From contig NC_074717.1 of NCBI RefSeq assembly GCF_947242115.1, positions 41,250,701 to 41,314,700 of the forward strand: a DNA stretch of 64,000 nucleotides, read 5' to 3'. The notes under the pieces are model-generated. The model worked only from the letters and a program-made list of their open reading frames with translations, did no database searches and was not told the origin of the DNA. Source of the DNA: Biomphalaria glabrata (Eukaryota > Mollusca > Gastropoda > Planorbidae). Shown one piece after another: positions 36,801 through 45,760 of the stretch; position 1 is the first letter of the stretch; each line of letters opens with the position of its first letter. The translations under genes and the position numbers were made by a program.

Positions 36801-37035
36801 CAACGAACTGACCACGTAGGTCCACCATCCACCACGGTCTTAGTTCTTGCTGGGTGTGCTGACAATGTCCATGCGTTGCATCTGGGTCGGAGTCACCGTC
36901 CACAGCGAGGCTGGCGTAAAATGGCAGCCAAGACGTACTCTGTGTGGCTGACTTGAACCGGGCAGCGTTGTAGAGTCCAAGTGTGGCTGCTGTCACCATA
37001 AGATTATACACGACCAATGTGAACATGGCAGGCAT
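25613..37035 (-). CDS. Gene 2: secreted F-type lectin with PAN-like domain, LINE in intron 1
   Basis: Second copy of the lectin-PAN gene. Exons on the minus strand are 37035-36776, 27245-27045 and 25934-25613, predicted 260 residues. Lengths 260/201/322 nt and phases 2/2 match gene 1. N-terminus MPAMFTLVVYNLMVTAATLG is a signal peptide. The lectin domain has AVDGDSDPD, PWWMVDL, ITNRQDG, CYHQ and GRYVRLIMR. The PAN-like region has NNCLQEC...HYCTAFNW...SCQLL and ends SEYCYTS. Intron 1 (27246-36775) holds an inserted full-length LINE; intron 2 carries five donor-like minisatellite units. A start at 37035 aligns without gap to gene 1. A longer in-frame ORF continues upstream to 37134, and an acceptor-like TTATTTCAG just before the ATG leaves room for a 5' UTR intron. 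The coding sequence looks intact; whether the LINE affects expression cannot be seen. Confidence 0.84.
26360..26790. mobile_element. Two opposed LINE remnants in intron 2 of gene 2
   Basis: A plus-strand piece near 26400-26540 translates to RRLGWLGHV-type sequence. A minus-strand piece near 26600-26790 has RQLRWAGHVSRMGDERM and FGELKCGRR. Both are pieces just after the RT domain. Unit B copy at 46820-47250. Confidence 0.65.
26828..27050 (-). repeat. Splice-donor minisatellite in gene 2 (5 donor-bearing units, 50-bp period)
   Basis: Each ~50-bp unit has about 26 bp like the end of exon 2 (GGTAGATAT...TTATGAG) followed by gtaggtagac and about 14 bp of intron. The innermost unit is the real exon 2 border at 27045; four more lie at about 50-bp spacing, the outermost shortened. 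A further partial copy starts near 26800. Confidence 0.85.
27045..27245 (-). CDS. Gene 2 exon 2
   Basis: 201 nt, acceptor gatgtag|ACAGG, donor ATGAG|gtaggt. Encodes QDGPSIVPLRLSNFDIDVFE... to GRYVRLIM. Differences from gene 3 in this exon that I checked are synonymous. The donor is the innermost unit of a 50-bp donor array. Confidence 0.87.
27540..27870 (+). repeat. R5 interspersed repeat in intron 1 of gene 2
   Basis: Module ending in TTTCAGCTTGATCTGACATT, then ACAGACAGAGTGGGTGGATA. Related copies at 48210-48550, 62860-63260, 40320-40520, 12630-12850 and, inverted, 8100-8480. Confidence 0.6.
28013..28514 (-). repeat. Composite repeat, inverted copy in intron 1 of gene 2
   Basis: Minus-orientation, internally deleted copy of the repeat at 19893. 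Forms an inverted pair with the plus copy that begins at 29352. Confidence 0.7.
28690..29090 (+). mobile_element. LINE ORF2 C-terminal remnant in intron 1 of gene 2
   Basis: Reads KTAFGELKSGRRNRGAPRKRF...RDSWRPLTKAAGYT, then the zinc-finger end CYVCAGCGKRW...GKYCFLTNLRT. A short deletion in the finger relative to the unit B copy (49358-49772) removes part of the loop. Confidence 0.75.
29600..29866 (-). repeat. S1 SINE in intron 1 of gene 2
   Basis: 267 bp, minus orientation, flanked by 12-bp duplication CCTGGCCTAACT (29588-29599 and 29867-29878). The host repeat without the SINE is seen in gene 1 intron 1 near 20120. Box B lies near 29806. Confidence 0.9.
31521..34865 (-). CDS. LINE ORF2, APE endonuclease-reverse transcriptase
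   Basis: 1114 residues, one open frame. N-terminal APE-type endonuclease: TLNIRG near residue 8, QET with catalytic Glu37, GGDLN with Asp142, and the D-H pair at 233-234 (YTDHKG). Reverse transcriptase at about 460-740: SPGPDG, FRPISLLNTDYK, FSIDQEKAFDRI (Asp591), RQGCPLSPFLY, and the catalytic YADD at 693-696. C-terminal Cys/His knuckle at about 1004-1022 (CVLC...H...C). The RT signature fits the L1/Tx1 branch. It nicks target DNA and primes reverse transcription of the LINE RNA. It shares its frame with ORF1 but is separated by a stop and 78 bp. No inactivating change was seen. Confidence 0.92.
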   Translation of the reverse strand: MADIKILTLNIRGLNNKHTYIAHLTRKYKPDFIFLQETNTQLEYKAKKAVSLMGLREGYFSLGRKPRGTAILQTSNRFSITHSYQDNSGRIVIIRTSSQKHTYTLVNIYAPAQKKEKHEFFGMLSDILHTQYAGENLIVGGDLNYIDSQLDKQNTNTEGPAPRVTIKTHDYLGGVIKAFRLVDAYREVEVTGRVTTFRDKAHQIETRIDRVYVPRACETKSVTHLIETLQYTDHKGVLVELLNPKLKKKKQKTPIWKFNNDLLKDPLYLKTIANLLKNIIHDSNTPHFKVTQIWTLIKSSIKQQSQILATLVNSKRKKEEERLKSLLTHEEDEAAKTHILTQLEELFNYQYKGAELRCKSKKITEGPNKLFLSAEQNIQIDRTIDNIVDSKGEIIHDLDKITDTFTKHFTNLYDKEQTDDNAQKLFLQNCKEIPITEQIETDAPFTLDELRAALDTTQNNKSPGPDGLTFEFYKAFFPQIGPLLLNLYSDMLVTEQLPRDFNLAYITLLPKKQENNTSPSDFRPISLLNTDYKLLTKMIFLRLKPLIPHLIGQDQYCSNPDKNIDELNHFLRDIIYFCKDKDLKAALFSIDQEKAFDRIDHDYLFKILDKTKIDGRMKKYIKLVYTDATSKLIINQTLSGSIPIRRSVRQGCPLSPFLYTLCLEPLLETIRLDSGITGIKIPGPTPVVKVKAYADDTTLFPSSEKDIAAIIDKFIQFGRASGSKININKSCIMGLGRWEIPLNIPFNLKIEKAIKICGITWTSNPTYYHTQQWENILNKTKNTLKRFHYTATTIFGRAILVNNLVIPKIVYLANITEPPPTFIPSINTIIRNFIFKSTIRNIKHTTLIQNKEDGGINLQDIRTKIQALRLKYIGQVAKNPNNFPLTIYYYGLRLNKIIPIKNDTPHHFGTNTHPFYRSISRILPGNEHLIHSQLKDTYTTLKKQLQERLFNRIKWSRELGVIDFRDTFINLHSKHITPKAREITYRLIFGMTPVGSKKRNVHTCVLCHTDNGNNESHMFLKCKIFDNVRCTMKVLLEANCNTNVNLNLAIVLNKLPKIKSKMIHKFNLIIVSEYRSLVWHSRIKVVNNNVSLNPYNLELIFRKIIEHRIDNYTG
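34944..36017 (-). CDS. LINE ORF1, CCHC zinc-knuckle nucleic-acid-binding protein
   Basis: 357 residues. A single zinc knuckle C-x2-C-x4-H-x4-C uses Cys181, Cys184, His189 and Cys194 (CWHCGQDQHWSNQC). The N-terminal ~170 residues resemble the RRM-like/gag-like region of Tx1-type ORF1. The C-terminal half is Ser/Pro/Lys/Glu-rich and likely disordered (SSSSEDLNEDPRVEEEKREE). Expected role is binding LINE RNA into a ribonucleoprotein. Start chosen as the first Met of the open frame after the short 5' UTR. Confidence 0.88.
   Translation of the reverse strand: MSVKTFFIEKKDLDGGLVHSPGTLLLKLSGQGAVKATMASLIECLKLTPDEVSSLYRFENPFVWFLVPTSARVRTRILGKSFGNDKDFKVDVCTLEDEKIRVTLHWVAPTINKSKIGEIFGAFAEEGSKIEPIKLGNSDKWAAWIKLRKQTELPHYIQLRYEDDPRTYKVLVTIPGRRQQCWHCGQDQHWSNQCPNRANPRRDQNPTEGAKEVGGKISYAMALKGEGEKKQSEIDQQLKKDGFTMVESSKGGGKKQIEAMGATPSGLPPPNSPENKSKQSKKIKTSGGASSAPTTPTKITRKRALSLSSSSEDLNEDPRVEEEKREEEQFKLELNFPDSPSVLVIDEGEDPNTHSNT
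36776..37035 (-). CDS. Gene 2 exon 1
   Basis: Signal peptide and first lectin half; donor AACAG|gtagtg on the minus strand. Encoded protein is identical to gene 3 exon 1. Confidence 0.85.
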
Positions 37036-37479
37036 ACTGAAATAACAAGTGGAGATGGAACACTGGTTTGTATAAAAAGAAAAAAAAACACCATTTGAAC
37101 TCACTGGAGGGGGAAGGTGCCAGGAACCTGGCACAGTATGTGTGGTCGTGCTTGTGAGTGTAAACAGTATCAGCGATTCTCAAAATTTTATAATAGCGTT
37201 CTAAGGACATACTAAAAAAAAAAAACACATTAAAATTAAAGCATTTTACACAAATGTATATAGAGTCATATTATTCTATACGAATAGGACAAATTCTTAC
37301 ACGTGCTCTTTCTTCACTAGTGATGTTAGAGTTGACTTCCTTATAGCAAGCAGTAAACAAATGACTGAACAGACTTGAATTCTGTATTTTAAAAAAATGC
37401 AAACCTAGATTGGCGCGAGTAAATGCGTAGGATGTAATTATCTTCTTTAAAAAAACCTCTGTAAGTAATAAGTGAAGCA

Positions 37480-37640
37480 GAGGATGTAAATGTCATCTGT
37501 TTCTGTGGTCCACTGTTAACGAGGGTTTCATGTGGCCGGCACAACGATCAACCGCCTTTACTTTTACCCAACAATGGTCAAGTACTCATTTGAGCTGGGT
37601 GTACAGGATTCGAACCCGGGACACCCTTTTTGAAAGCTGT
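37480..37640 (-). repeat. S1 SINE, truncated (unit A)
   Basis: Body and box B region (GGATTCGAACCCGGG near 37608); head truncated. Unit B copy at 51882-52042. Confidence 0.72.
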
Positions 37641-37979
37641 GGTAATAAGTTAAGATATTTACTTTCTTTTGCGTTGAGTGTTATTTAGATTTCGAAACTG
37701 CAACTGCGGACAAATAATTGGTCCTGAACTGGTATGAACGCAATATTTATTTAACACCCGTCGTTCTCTACCTCTCTCTCTCTCTCTCTCCCTCACAACA
37801 CACACGGTACCAGTAGCTCACAATAGAAGGGAAAAAATAAATGAAAAGGAAAAAAATTAAAACCTAAGTTTAAAGATTAAGCGACTATGGAAGTTATCGA
37901 AAATAATAATAGGCCTATGTCATGTTGTTATATCAACCGAGGGAGTATTTATTGACAACTGTCCTAGCAAACACATTCC

Positions 37980-38165
37980 ATATGCTAGGACAAATCTATA
38001 CAAATGCTCTTGCCTCCCTAGCGCTATTAGAGCATGGAATGGGTTGCCTGAGCTAGACAGGAAAAACCAGTGACATAGCAGAATTTAGGTCATTGGTTAA
38101 TATGCATGACTAAATGCATGACGCGTAGGACGTAACGTCTGTATCATATAAGATAAGAAGATAAG
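37980..38165 (+). mobile_element. LINE 3' end remnant (unit A)
   Basis: Same family (IPYARTNLYKC..., AIRAWNGLPELDR), ending in ATAAGATAAG-like repeats. Confidence 0.75.
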
Positions 38166-38439
38166 GACCCTTAACATCTCTAAGAAGATGCTCAATACCT
38201 CAACTTACCTGTTAGGGCAGTACTGCTGCAGAACCGCCAGATCACTAGAGAATTCCTCAGTTCGACCCTGGCAGTGTCAGAGAATAATAATTTATTAGTT
38301 TCTACAATTATAACGACTTAATGTATGTATTGCACAGGAGTTCCGGGTAGTTTTGAAAGAGCCTAGGGCTACAACCTATACAAATGCTGACTCAATATCC
38401 AGCAAAGTTTTGTTGAAGAACTTGTGTCCTGGAATTTCC

Positions 38440-38870
38440 GGGCATGCTACCCTGCCTCATAATGGCGCCCGGGTGGAAACGATCGCAAGAGGAAACGATT
38501 AGGCTAAAGGGTAGCAAAACAAGACTCCCGTGGGGGTGCCTAAGGGGGTGCGAGAGCATCCTCATTGCACTGCGCGGAGTTGTAAAAAAGCTCCCACAAC
38601 CTTGTCACAATCCAGGCGCTGTTAGGGCCGTTACATAATAAATGGCGTGTCTCGCACGGTTAGCCTGGTATAGAAAAGAAAAATGGCGGGGGTCTTAGTA
38701 GATATATACGCGGCCTCTTGCCGCGAATCTGACCCACCCGCCAGACAAAACAGTGTACACTGTTTTCATACAGGCCGGTGAGAGGGAGCTCTTGTTCAAT
38801 TTTGCTGGCCTAGAGTTCCAAGAGCCGAAGGCTCAACACTACCTGACAGTTTAAGAAGAAGAAGTGTCCT
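38440..38870 (+). repeat. R6 interspersed repeat (unit A; unit B at 52856-53280)
   Basis: GC-richer than its surroundings, with a 64-codon open frame at 38444-38638 conserved only because the unit was recently duplicated. Ends in an AAGAAGAAG tail. Confidence 0.45.
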
Positions 38871-39242
38871 GGAATTCTAAAACTGAACTAAATGGCGAAG
38901 ATCCAGTTATTGTCAAAGAAGTTCACAGATCTATCTGAGGACTATCACTAGCATTTTGGGGCGTCGCTTTAACTCATTGCTTCGGACTATTCCATCTAAA
39001 TTTAGATCCTAAGAAACAAGGGGCTTAATCAGATCTCTAACTCTTACTCTGCCCTTTGTTTACTGTCCCTACTTTCTTTCGTTATTTGTCCTTTTTTTTT
39101 GACTAAGGGAGATAATCCTAACGTAACAAAAATTGTTGTCACCCTTGAAACTTTTTGTATCAACTGAAACATATTCAGTAATTGTTATCGACGGAGCTAT
39201 GACTTTAATGTCTTCTTTTAATGTTCTGATGATATATTAGGT

Positions 39243-39365
39243 TGTTATGCCTGCGCTGGATGTGGCAAATTATTTTGGTCACAGCTGGGGCTGCGTAGCT
39301 GCTGCAAATACTGCATTCCTCATTAATCTTCTGGCTCGAAGGCAGGCTTTATTATTATTATCATT
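39243..39365 (+). mobile_element. LINE zinc-finger tail remnant (unit A; unit B at 53658-53780)
   Basis: Encodes CYACAGCGKLFWSQLGLRS-like sequence, the finger end of the same LINE family as 28690, followed by an ATT repeat. Confidence 0.65.
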
Positions 39366-39824
39366 ATTATTATTATCTTATATATACCTTCCTATATTTT
39401 AAACCTGATGCACAAAAAATAAGGCCTGCTATTTATGAATATGCAACCATACTGAAAATCTACAATGACGTTGATAAAACGTTTTGTAAGTTTGAATAGA
39501 TTTTCATTATGTTCAATATATTGATTTTCTATGACGCTAATGAGATTGTTTAGATTACATAGTCTGGGTTAGCTGTTATTTCTTTTTTTCCCATACACGT
39601 CAACAATGGAATCTAGATATAAAAGTAATGTAGCTAAAACAAATAGAGAATTGGGAAATACTTGTAGCTGCAGCTCATGCAGTTTTCTCTAACACAAAAC
39701 ACACACACACGAACTTTGTGTATTACAATGAAAATAAACTAAACAAAAAACCTAAAGATCCTTTCCTATAAGCAGCTCCAGGAGACATGGTGTTAACTAC
39801 ACGAGAACAATGAAACCTGAGAGT

Positions 39825-40021
39825 CAGCGGTTCTCAACCTTTAATGCTGGGCGATCCCTTTTTACAATCCCCCTCTTCCGCGACCCCCCCCCCCCCCCAC
39901 ACACATACAGCAATAGAAGAATAGACAATAACAATCCTTATTTTCGATGGTCTTAGGCGACCCCTGGCAAATCGTCAATCGACCCTCGAGGGGGTCGCGA
40001 TCCACAGGTTGAGAACCCCTG
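39825..40021 (+). mobile_element. hAT-type MITE upstream of gene 2
   Basis: About 197 bp with inverted ends CAGCGGTTCTCAACC and GGTTGAGAACCCCTG. The flanking 8-mers are no longer identical, so it is older than its relative at 61588. Confidence 0.75.
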
Positions 40022-40319
40022 TGATAGATGAAGGAATGAACTCTGGGATGTAATTGTAACCCAAGACGCGGCAATATCGAGCATTTGTTCCAAGGAGGGG
40101 GGACTAATTAAGACTGGAAAGTTGCTTGTGTTTTGTGTGTGTGTGTTTTTTTTTTTGTGTGTTTTTTTTTGTGTTTTTTTTTTTGTGTTTTTTTTTTTTT
40201 GTGTTTTTTTTTTTAGAAGAGCTTACTGAAAGTGGTAATTAAATACACAAAACAAAGTCACACAGAAATACTCTAAAACAAAACAAATCTTATACAAAGT
40301 AAAAGCTGCACTATTAAAG

Positions 40320-40520
40320 CCATTTCTCTCAATAGTGCAAGATTTATTTCTTTTTATTCTATATCAAACATAATTAATTGATTACTAATAATTGATTATA
40401 TATTTTGTTAATTTTTTTTGATTGATTAATGTATTGTATTCGAGAATGAATAGTTGTACAAGGTTTCAACTTGGTCCGAGAATGCGAATTGGAGATATAA
40501 CGTGTACAAACTGTGTACCC
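40320..40520 (+). repeat. R5 interspersed repeat, diverged (unit A; unit B at 54738-54938)
   Basis: Same block order as other R5 copies: AATTAATTGATTACTAATAA, GTTGTACAAGGTTTCAACTT, ATAACGTGTACAAACT. Confidence 0.5.
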
Positions 40521-40779
40521 AAACGAGAGAAAGACGGGGTGATTTTTTGTATAATCTTTCTAAATATATGAACCAAAGCTTGGACTTACCATTACATGAA
40601 GTAATACGTGATGCATTAACATACAAACACAATGTGCTGAACATTTTAATGAAACAACGTTAAGTACTTTATAGTTTAAAGAAATAACATCAAGTACTGA
40701 GCGTTTTAATAAAATAGCATTAAGTACTAATAAGTACTGAGCATTTTAAATAAATAATATCAAGTACTGATCATTTTAA

Positions 40780-41763
40780 GAAACAATATAGGGTACTGAA
40801 CATTTTTAGAAACAATATAGGGTACTGAACATTTTTAGAAACAATATAGGGTACTGAACATGTTTAGAAACAACATAGGGTACTGAATATTTTTAGAAAC
40901 AACATAGGGTACTGAACATTTTTAGAAACAACATAGGGTACTGAACATTTTTTGAAACAATATAGGGTACTGAACATTTTTAGAAACAATATAGGGTACT
41001 GAACATTTTTAGAAACAACATAGGGTACTGAACATTTTTAGAAACAATATAGGGTACTGAACATTTTTAGAAACAATATAGGGTACTGAACATTTTTAGA
41101 AACAACATAGGGTACTGAACATTTTTAGAAACAACATAGGGTACTGAACATTTTTAGAAACAATATAGGGTACTGAACATTTTTAGAAACAACATAGGGT
41201 ACTGAACATTTTTAGAAACAACATAGGGTACTGAACATTTTTAGAAACAACATAGGGTACTGAACATTTTTAGAAACAACATAGGGTACTGAACATTTTT
41301 AGAAACAACATAGGGTACTGAACATTTTTAGAAACAACATAGGGTACTGAACATTTTTAGAAACAACATAGGGTACTGAACATTTTTAGAAACAACATAG
41401 GGTACTGAACATTTTTAGAAACAACATAGGGTACTGAACATTTTTAGAAACAATATAGGGTACTGAACATTTTTAGAAACAACATAGGGTACTGAACATT
41501 TTTAGAAACAACATAGAGTACTGAACATTTTTAGAAACAATATAGGGTACTGAACATTTTTAGAAACAACATAGGGTACTGAACATTTTGAGAAACAATA
41601 TAGGGTACTGAACATTTTTAGAAACAATATAGGGTACTGAACATTTTTAGAAACAATATAGGGTACTGAACATTTTTAGAAACAATATAGGGTACTGAAC
41701 ATTTTTAGAAACAATATAGGGTACTGAACATTTTTAGAAACAATATAGGGTACTGAACATTTT
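40780..41763. repeat. 29-bp minisatellite, about 34 units (unit A)
   Basis: Unit TAGGGTACTGAACATTTTTA plus GAAACAACA (or GAAACAATA), head to tail with no spacers. Preceded by degenerate, longer units from about 40640. Located upstream of gene 2. Confidence 0.95.
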
Positions 41764-42047
41764 GAATGAACAGCATTAGGCACTGAATATTTTAAAGAAA
41801 CAATAGTATTGACTGACCATTACAAATATAAAAAAAACCCAACTGAATAGCGTTATGAAATGTTTATGTATGAGAGACTCTAGCGAATGAAACAAATACA
41901 ACTCCTTCTTAATCTCTGTTTATTCAATATTACAACAAACATCTAGTGCATGCATGGCATAAAGATATCCTTTTATTTGACATTTCTTTACAGAATATTG
42001 ATGAAGCTAGATATTAATTAGTTCGAGAACAAATCAAATAAACGTGA
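41764..42047. other. Spacer between VNTR and hAT element
   Basis: AT-rich; ends in the hAT target site. Same in unit B at 55662-55943. Confidence 0.5.
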
Positions 42048-42055
42048 CTATAAAG

Positions 42056-44555
42056 CAGTGGCGTAGCTAGAGTATATGATGCCTGGTGCGGTACCTCATC
42101 TTGGTGCCCCCCCCCAAAAAAAAAGCTAACTAAATAATAACATTGTAAAACCTTACTTTTTTGTTCAAAATAATATGTATTCATTAATCAAATATTGTTA
42201 ATTAAAAAAATCACTTTTACATAAACATACTACAAATGAATTTTACGAGCTTTCTTGCTGGCAAAAGTATCAATAATTTTATCGAAATCAATTTTTTCCA
42301 CCAGCTCTTGTTCAATGAACAAAATGGCTAAATTAGTGAGTCATAAATTTGTCATCGTTGATCGCAAGTAATTCTTGATCAGTTTCAGTTTGGAAAAACT
42401 TCTCTCGCATAAAGCGACGTTTACCGCAATAGTAAAAAATATGCGAATCATGAGGACGATATTCGGGACTGAATCATCTAGCTGATATTTATTTATAAAT
42501 TTCAAGAGCTCAACAGGTCCTTGTTTTGGAAGTTCGGAGGCTTCTGATGAAACTAACAAACCATTGAAGCCTCTTTCGCTCCAGCAGAGATTCGTTTTTA
42601 TCAATGTCGCTAGGATTAAAATCGAGATTGATTTCGACCTGAGGATTTAATAGCTGGGAAGGCGACAAAAATTCATACCTATCTGCTACATCATGAAGTT
42701 GCTCGAATCGGATGATTATTTCTTGAACAATCCTGTCCAAGGTAGAATAAATTTCCCTTCGTAGCTCTTCTTTGTGTGTAAGTACAGAGTCGTCACTTTT
42801 CTCACCAGGCATCTTTTTCTTATGGCCAATACGTTTTTGAGGTTCTGTACTGATTCTCAGATCTCAGCACACGCTTTCGGTAAAGGTAATGCTGGCTTCA
42901 GCGATGTCCTATCGATTACTACTTTAAAATGTCTCTAATGTTTTTAGTTTGAGTGAGCAGTCTCGAATAGACAATCCTTGTTTTTGAAGGTAGACTTGCG
43001 CATCATTAATTTCAGTTAAAACAGGATCCCAAAATCCAAGATAAGTGAGAAAATTAAAAGACTGAATAGCAACCAATAATCCACCTGCTTCAGATCTAGT
43101 CGATGAATTTTCATCTCTGCTAGTTAATGTCTCCAGAGTTTCTATAATTTTAGAAAATGTATTCCTAACCATCTTGACGGCTTCTCCTCTGGCGCTCCAG
43201 CGGGTCTCAACTAAATGTTTAAGGCTAGTTCCGGTTATATTGATGTGGATATCCCAGCGGTGTGTTGAAGTTGAGAAAAGTGTATCAAAAAATGTTACCG
43301 AATTGACTTCAGCTTCAGCAGCTCGAATTCCTGCTATATTAAGAGAATGGTTTAAGCAGGCAATGAATAGTACTTTGGGATTTACTTCTAGAATACATTT
43401 TTGGACACCGTAGTTTTGACCTTTCATGACCGCAGCATTATCATAGCCTTGACCCCTGCAGTCCATTATGTCTAAGCCATTTGAACGCAGTTTCTCTAGA
43501 ATCATCTCAGCGATTCCAGCAGCATGCTTGTCCTTTGTGTCGATGAAGTCAATAAAAGACTCACAAACCTGCACCCCGTCATTATCCATGACAAAGTACC
43601 GTAAAATTTGGGAAGTTTGATCCAACTTTGAGATGTCAGGTGTAGGCCTACTGTCAAAAATCATATATAAATATTTGGCTTGTTTTACTTGCTGTATGAT
43701 TTGTTTTTTAACGTGATCCCCCAATATTGTAATAAATTTATTTTGTATTTGTGGAGACAAGAATGTATTCGGTCTGGAACAAAGCTTAGTTCGAAGCACA
43801 TGCTCCCTCAAGAGTGGATCGTATTTTGATAGTAATTTTACTAACTCCAAGTCACTCTTTGATCCATGCCGTCAGCCAATTCAATCAGGGATGCCGATTT
43901 CTCCGTCTGAGCTTAAAAGGGTTTTGAGGCGCCAGCCAGACTAGTCTGTTTTGAGCACTGTTCATCTTTTGTTTACTTTACAGTATTACAATTAACTAGT
44001 TAGTTAAAAAAAAAAACTCTTAGAAAACAAAGGTTAGCTTATTTAAAAATATTGATATTATAATAGAATTATTTCCAAAATTAAACTATAAAGAATCATA
44101 AAGAAATGAATAAACTAAGACAATTGTTTAGAGCTAGAGTTTAGTAATATATTTGTAAACTCTATATCTAGATTAAACAAGTGGACTAAACAATAAAGTA
44201 AAAAAGGTTGGCCTATCTTCTTTATATTACAGAGCATTGATCAGTGTAGTAACAACATGTACCGTGTGTCCAAAATAAATCTAGTAAATTTGATTCAAAC
44301 TGTTCTATAGCTTACATTGTATGGAAGAAATAGTCAAGGAGATGAAACAAAATAGCGACATAACTAGTTTATAAATCGTTAGTTCATGTTTAAAATACAG
44401 TAGTTTATGTTTGTTCGTGTCCATACAATTAGTCGTTTTTACTGAAACGCTCATGGAAATAGGAAATTAATACACACTGGGGGAATTTTGGTGCCCCTCT
44501 CCACTTGGTGCCCTGTGCGGCCCGCACCACCCGCACATTGGTAGCTACGCCACTG
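42056..44555 (-). mobile_element. hAT DNA transposon, copy in unit A
   Basis: 2500-bp element with terminal inverted repeats CAGTGGCGTAGCTA (left) and TAGCTACGCCACTG (right). Flanked by a perfect 8-bp target duplication CTATAAAG at 42048-42055 and 44556-44563, the hAT hallmark. It carries a broken transposase on the minus strand related to ZMYM/ZBED5-like hAT proteins. The ends could still be recognised by a transposase made elsewhere, but this copy's own protein is fragmented. Confidence 0.93.
42250..43850 (-). pseudogene. hAT transposase, degenerate (unit A)
   Basis: Fragmented transposase. The first open piece (43850-42924, 308 residues) has the DUF4371-like core: IFDSRPTPDIS, CRGQGYDNAAVMKG, CLNHSLNIAG and ETRWSARGEAV. 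A second open piece (42812-42510) and a third (42604-42341) follow in other frames. The third holds the hAT C-terminal dimerisation segment (ALCERSFSKLKLIKNYLRS) and stops early at a CGA-to-TGA nonsense change relative to the unit B copy. The usual N-terminal zinc-finger part is not recognisable. Not a host gene. Confidence 0.85.
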
Positions 44556-44664
44556 CTATAAAGCTAATCGAACAAGTCTAATTGATTGTTGTTTTTTTTC
44601 TTGGTATACATTAAAGAAAGAAAGCGTCGCGACATATTTGTATGTTTGTGTTCATTCTATTATA

Positions 44665-44905
44665 AAAGCTTCCACGTCCACTACAGATACGCTCAGATAC
44701 TGCATAGGCGTAGCCTGAATCAGATGTCCTTAAGGTCCGAGAACGTCCAGTTCCCTATTATAGGACCTCTTGACCAAGGAAAGGCTTTTATCCATGGCCA
44801 GGATGAGGCATCGGCTCTTCACCAATCCCTCTGTCCGAAGTCCCGCCTTACCAGCTTCCACATCCACTACAGATACACTCAGATCTTGCAGAGGCGTAGC
44901 CCTTA
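44665..44905. repeat. Direct repeat pair upstream of gene 3 (unit B copy at 58569-58809)
   Basis: CTTCCACGTCCACTACAGAT at 44668 and a near-identical copy at 44853, about 185 bp apart. Nothing else recognised. Confidence 0.5.
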
Positions 44906-45359
44906 AAATCGAGATCACTAAGTAGTTAAGTGCATATAAGAAGTAAAGTTGTTATGAAACATATAATTTAATGTTTAGATGGAAACTAAGAGCATTATAG
45001 TCTCATCATTATAGTTTTGCAATTTTTTAGATGCATTATCTAGAAAGATCTAGGTAATCAATGTATTTAAATGTACATTAGATGATTAAAATCAACAGAC
45101 GTGAATTATTTCAATCCCCGATTTCGAAACATTGTCCCAATGGAAGCTAAACAGGACATTATTTATTTCATATATGTGCGTGAATATATAGTTCTGTGAT
45201 TAACAGCCCATTCTTTTAAAAAAATGCGCAAAATGGTATTGCACTCTTTCTAAACTTTGAAAACTAAAGATCATTACTTTTGCTAAGACAGAAAAGATCG
45301 ATTTATCTAGATTGGGGGCGACTTCCCTTAGAGCTTGAAAAGGAGTTACGTATATAACA

Positions 45360-45435
45360 GGGTTTGAACCCGGGACCATCGATAAGTCCGAACGACAGTC
45401 CAGAGCTCAAAACGCACGATAAGTTAGCCATCCAT
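45360..45435 (-). repeat. S3 SINE head fragment
   Basis: Short tRNA-like head with GGGTTTGAACCCGGG near 45360 and the S3 pattern to 45435. The unit B copy is at about 59260-59335. Confidence 0.55.
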
Positions 45436-45544
45436 CTTCGTGTTGTTCATTTCATTTTTCCCCCACAAGATTGCAATCTTTTAGCCGTTTTTTTTCCCCA
45501 GTTTTGAAATGACCCGACAATCATAGTCCTGTGTCCTTTCAGAT

Positions 45545-45760
45545 ACAGTCGTTCTAAATTTTAGTTTTGGCATAAAAGAAAGTATCTGGGAGGAGATAGC
45601 TAAAGACCGGACAGCATGGAGACAGACTTGTGCATGCTAGTACGAACCTCGCCGAGAGCTAAAGAAACAAAGCGGCCTTAATCAAGAGAAAGAAAAAGAA
45701 ATCTGCCCTATCAGCAAGCCCTAGGACAGATACATATACATGCACAAACTGTGGCAAACT
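45545..45760 (+). mobile_element. LINE C-terminal remnant (unit A; unit B at 59460-59670)
   Basis: Plus-strand translation has SIWEEIAKDRTAWRQTC, matching the WE-I-DR-WR motif of the LINE tails at 5874 and 25040; interrupted by stops. Confidence 0.6.

Noticed and set aside
38444-38638. 64-codon open frame conserved at 52860-53054
   Set aside because: Part of the R6 interspersed repeat and identical only through the recent duplication.
40780-41763. Regular 29-bp repeats resembling a CRISPR array
   Set aside because: Units are directly adjacent with no spacers, no cas genes are present and the genome is eukaryotic. It is a minisatellite.
42924-43850. 308-codon open frame as a host ZMYM/ZBED-like gene
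   Set aside because: It sits between hAT inverted repeats with an 8-bp target duplication and the C-terminal domain is in other frames; a decayed transposase, not a domesticated gene.
44586-44906. 106-codon open frame conserved at 58490-58810
   Set aside because: Conservation is explained by the recent segmental duplication. It contains an internal direct repeat and no recognisable domain.
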